Assembly: GCA_902803265.1 (NCBI GenBank)
Contig: CADCPD010000136.1
Span: 1 to 17,648 of the forward strand
Reading direction: 5' to 3'
Origin: an uncultured bacterium
GTDB taxonomy: Bacteria; Cyanobacteriota; Vampirovibrionia; Gastranaerophilales; Gastranaerophilaceae
Length of the DNA: 17,648 nucleotides
Below are positions 15,756-17,648 of the stretch, piece by piece (the stretch's first letter is position 1; each line of letters begins with the position of its first letter). The translations under genes and the position numbers were made by a program. The notes under the pieces were generated by a model, which was given only the letters and a program-made list of their open reading frames with translations, had not been told where the DNA came from and ran no database searches.

Positions 15756-16429
15756 CAGGTTTACAAAAATCTTCTTTAATTGACTATCCCGAAAAAATTG
15801 CATGTATTATATTTACACAAGGTTGTAATTTTAGATGCGGATATTGTCATAATCCGGAATTATTTGAACAAAGAGAGCCTTTGATTTCAACAGAGGCTTT
15901 CTTTGAATTTTTAAAAACAAGAAAAAATAAACTTGACGGAGTTGTTATTACAGGTGGAGAACCTACTTTACAAAAAGATTTAAATGAATTTATTTATGAA
16001 ATAAAAAATTTAGGCTTTTTGGTTAAATTAGATTCGAATGGCACAAATCCAAATATAATTGAAAATATTCTAAAAGAAAATTTAATTGATTATATTGCAA
16101 TGGATATAAAAGCTCCGTTGAATAAATACGAAAAAATTACAAATACAAAAGTAAATACAGATAATATTCAAAAAAGTATAAATTTAATATTAAATAGTAA
16201 TATTGATTATGAATTCAGAACAACAATCATTAAATCACAATTAAGTTATAATGATTTTGAAGAAATTGGAAACTTAATAAAAGATGCAAAAAATTATTAT
16301 CTTCAAAAATTTATTCCGTCAAAAATTCTTGATAAAAATTTAATGAATGAAAAAACTTATTCTGATAAAGAATTTAAAGAAATAAAACAAATTTTATTAA
16401 AATATGTTCAAAAAATAGAAATAAGATAA
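15746..16429 (+). CDS. nrdG: Anaerobic ribonucleotide reductase activating protein (radical SAM)
   Basis: NrdG uses S-adenosylmethionine and a [4Fe-4S] cluster to create the glycyl radical on NrdD. The 227-residue protein carries the radical SAM cluster motif as C27, C31 and C34 (CNFRCGYC) and the SAM-contacting GGEPT at 70-74. The opening HIAGLQKSSLIDYPEK matches activases of this type. Its ATG overlaps the last ten bases of nrdD and has no clear Shine-Dalgarno, so it is probably translated by coupling and so shares the riboswitch control. Length suits NrdG-like activases that are longer than the Escherichia coli form. A pyruvate formate-lyase activase would look similar, but the position behind nrdD decides. 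It ends directly against the stop codon of the next, convergent gene. Confidence 0.93.
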   Translation: MHIAGLQKSSLIDYPEKIACIIFTQGCNFRCGYCHNPELFEQREPLISTEAFFEFLKTRKNKLDGVVITGGEPTLQKDLNEFIYEIKNLGFLVKLDSNGTNPNIIENILKENLIDYIAMDIKAPLNKYEKITNTKVNTDNIQKSINLILNSNIDYEFRTTIIKSQLSYNDFEEIGNLIKDAKNYYLQKFIPSKILDKNLMNEKTYSDKEFKEIKQILLKYVQKIEIR

Positions 16430-16750
16430 TTATTTTTTATCTTTTTTAAGTTCATCTTCTGTTACGAAAAATCTTTCAATATTAAATATATTTTCAGAAG
16501 TACTACAGTCTACATAAAATACCATATAGTCTTCACTGCTGTATTCATATGAAACATCAGCATTTAAAACTTTATAACATTGAGGTTTTTCAGCTACTTT
16601 ATTCACTGCAAGAGGTATTAGACTTTTAATTGTTTTAATTCTTGGTAAAAAATACAATAAATGACTTTTTTCAAAAATAAAAGCAATTACTATGAATATA
16701 AAAATTATATTTATAACATACATAAATATTTTAAATATTTTTTTATTCAT
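16430..16750 (-). CDS. Small single-span membrane protein of unknown function
   Basis: I do not recognise this 106-residue protein. It begins with a short basic stretch, then a strongly hydrophobic segment at about 7-26 that is a single membrane anchor or uncleaved signal. A soluble part follows that ends with a charged tail (EDELKKDKK). Two cysteines (in PQCYK and VDCST) could pair if that domain faces the outside. AGAGG lies about eight bases before the ATG, supporting it as a real gene. It starts 25 bases after the serA stop on the same strand, so it is likely the last gene of a serA transcript. Its stop codon abuts the nrdG stop on the other strand with no bases between. Confidence 0.7.
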   Translation of the reverse strand: MNKKIFKIFMYVINIIFIFIVIAFIFEKSHLLYFLPRIKTIKSLIPLAVNKVAEKPQCYKVLNADVSYEYSSEDYMVFYVDCSTSENIFNIERFFVTEDELKKDKK

Positions 16751-16775
16751 AGTAATATCCTCTTATTTTATAAAT

Positions 16776-17648
16776 TTATAAGTGTACAAATTTTGCTTCT
16801 AAAACACCGTCAACTGCACGAATTTTATCTAAAGATTCGGATTTAACAGATTTATCTGTTCCGATAATCATTAAAGAAAGTTTTTTATTTTTAGAATTTG
16901 GTGAAACCAACATTGATTCAATGTTTATTTTGTCTTCACCTATAACAGTTGCAACTTGAGCAACCATTGCAGGTTTGTTATCGTGAGGAACAAGCAGCAT
17001 ATGTTTTTCTGGTTCAATACTTGTATTATAATCATTAATTTTTACTATGCGACTGATATTTTTAGCAATTAAAGCTCCCGAAACAATAGTTTCTCCGGAA
17101 CCGGTAATTAATTTAACTGTAATAGTTCCTGCATAATCACCGGATTTAGAAGATTTTGATGTTGTTACATTTATACCTCTGTTTTTAGCAATTATAGGAG
17201 CATTTACATAATTTACATCCTGTAAATAAGAACTGAAAACACCTTTTAAAACAGCTGTTTCAAGAGGAGATACATCCAAATCAGCTAAATTACCTTTGAA
17301 AGATAATTCTAATGCTTTTACGTTATCAGTAGAAATTTGTTGAGCGAATGAACCGACTTGTTCGGCTAATTCCATATAATCTTTTACAGGTTCAAGTTTT
17401 TCAGGTTTTAAAGAAGGAATATTAACAGCGTGTAGTGCTGAACCACCCTTTAAAACGTCTCTTATTTGGTTTGCAACATCAACTGCAACATTAATTTGTG
17501 CTTCTGATGTACTTGCACCTAAGTGAGGAGTTAAAACAATGTTTTTTTCAACTTCTAAAAGAGGACATTTACTTATTTCAGGTTCATCTGCATAAACATC
17601 TATTGCACAAGAACTTACTTTTCCGCTTTCTAAAGCCTCTTTTAAATC
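16776..17648 (-). CDS. serA: D-3-phosphoglycerate dehydrogenase, C-terminal part (runs off the window)
   Basis: SerA oxidises 3-phosphoglycerate with NAD+ in the first step of serine synthesis. The frame is open from the stop at 16776 to the right edge, giving 290 residues without a start. The visible part opens with the end of the dehydrogenase domain: AIDVYADEPE, which holds the catalytic Glu region, then LTPHLGAST with the catalytic His. An intervening domain typical of long SerA proteins follows. A C-terminal ACT domain (from about HMLLVPHDNKPAMVAQVA) usually senses serine. This is the long form of the enzyme with both regulatory domains. A Met at 17375 is internal, not a start, because conserved SerA sequence continues upstream of it. 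The small membrane protein gene follows after 25 bases. Confidence 0.95.
   Translation of the reverse strand, partial: DLKEALESGKVSSCAIDVYADEPEISKCPLLEVEKNIVLTPHLGASTSEAQINVAVDVANQIRDVLKGGSALHAVNIPSLKPEKLEPVKDYMELAEQVGSFAQQISTDNVKALELSFKGNLADLDVSPLETAVLKGVFSSYLQDVNYVNAPIIAKNRGINVTTSKSSKSGDYAGTITVKLITGSGETIVSGALIAKNISRIVKINDYNTSIEPEKHMLLVPHDNKPAMVAQVATVIGEDKINIESMLVSPNSKNKKLSLMIIGTDKSVKSESLDKIRAVDGVLEAKFVHL

Noticed and set aside
17373..17375. ATG at 17375 as a start of a separate 199-residue protein.
   Set aside because: The same frame continues upstream through conserved SerA sequence (catalytic LTPHLGAST) to the window edge, so this Met is internal.

Overview
The window is strongly AT-rich and uses the standard code (TGA is a stop, Trp is TGG). 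It looks like a chromosomal segment of an anaerobic bacterium. The only ribonucleotide reductase present is the oxygen-sensitive class III enzyme. AT-richness, Asn/Lys-rich cytosolic proteins and the mix of housekeeping genes would fit a gut Gastranaerophilales (Melainabacteria/Vampirovibrionia) genome. That assignment is an inference, and other AT-rich anaerobes are possible. No insertion sequence, phage gene, CRISPR array, tRNA or rRNA was found.

Left part (1-4572): a 520-residue protein of unknown family on the minus strand has a Lys-rich tandem hexapeptide tract, an Ala/Gly-rich hydrophobic segment and an HELEH zinc-protease-like motif, with a terminator behind it. It is divergent from clpB. 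Middle part (4577-10427, all minus): a tight operon of a ROK sugar kinase, holA and holB (clamp-loader delta and delta'), then a BASS-family sodium symporter, then a 632-residue protein resembling family M49 (dipeptidyl peptidase III) with its own promoter and terminator.

Replication part (10664-13453): a 77-residue glutaredoxin-like gene runs into the 3' end of recF. recF and dnaN diverge from a 359-base AT-rich gap. That gap holds repeated T-tract/TTTTAC motifs, a promoter that would make recF leaderless, and an extended -10 promoter for dnaN. holA, holB, dnaN and recF together put several replication and repair genes within about 9 kb.

Nucleotide and serine part (13480-17648): a consensus promoter and a compact cobalamin riboswitch lie directly before nrdD-nrdG. 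The riboswitch has a predicted loop-loop contact to a hairpin carrying part of the nrdD Shine-Dalgarno. B12 should therefore shut off the B12-independent reductase, which predicts a B12-dependent class II reductase (NrdJ) elsewhere in the genome. Convergent to nrdG lie a small membrane protein of unknown function and the 3' two-thirds or so of serA, which runs off the right edge.

The most interesting items are the compact riboswitch, the recF-dnaN intergenic repeats as a candidate replication origin, and the two cytosolic HExxH proteins with disordered N-termini.
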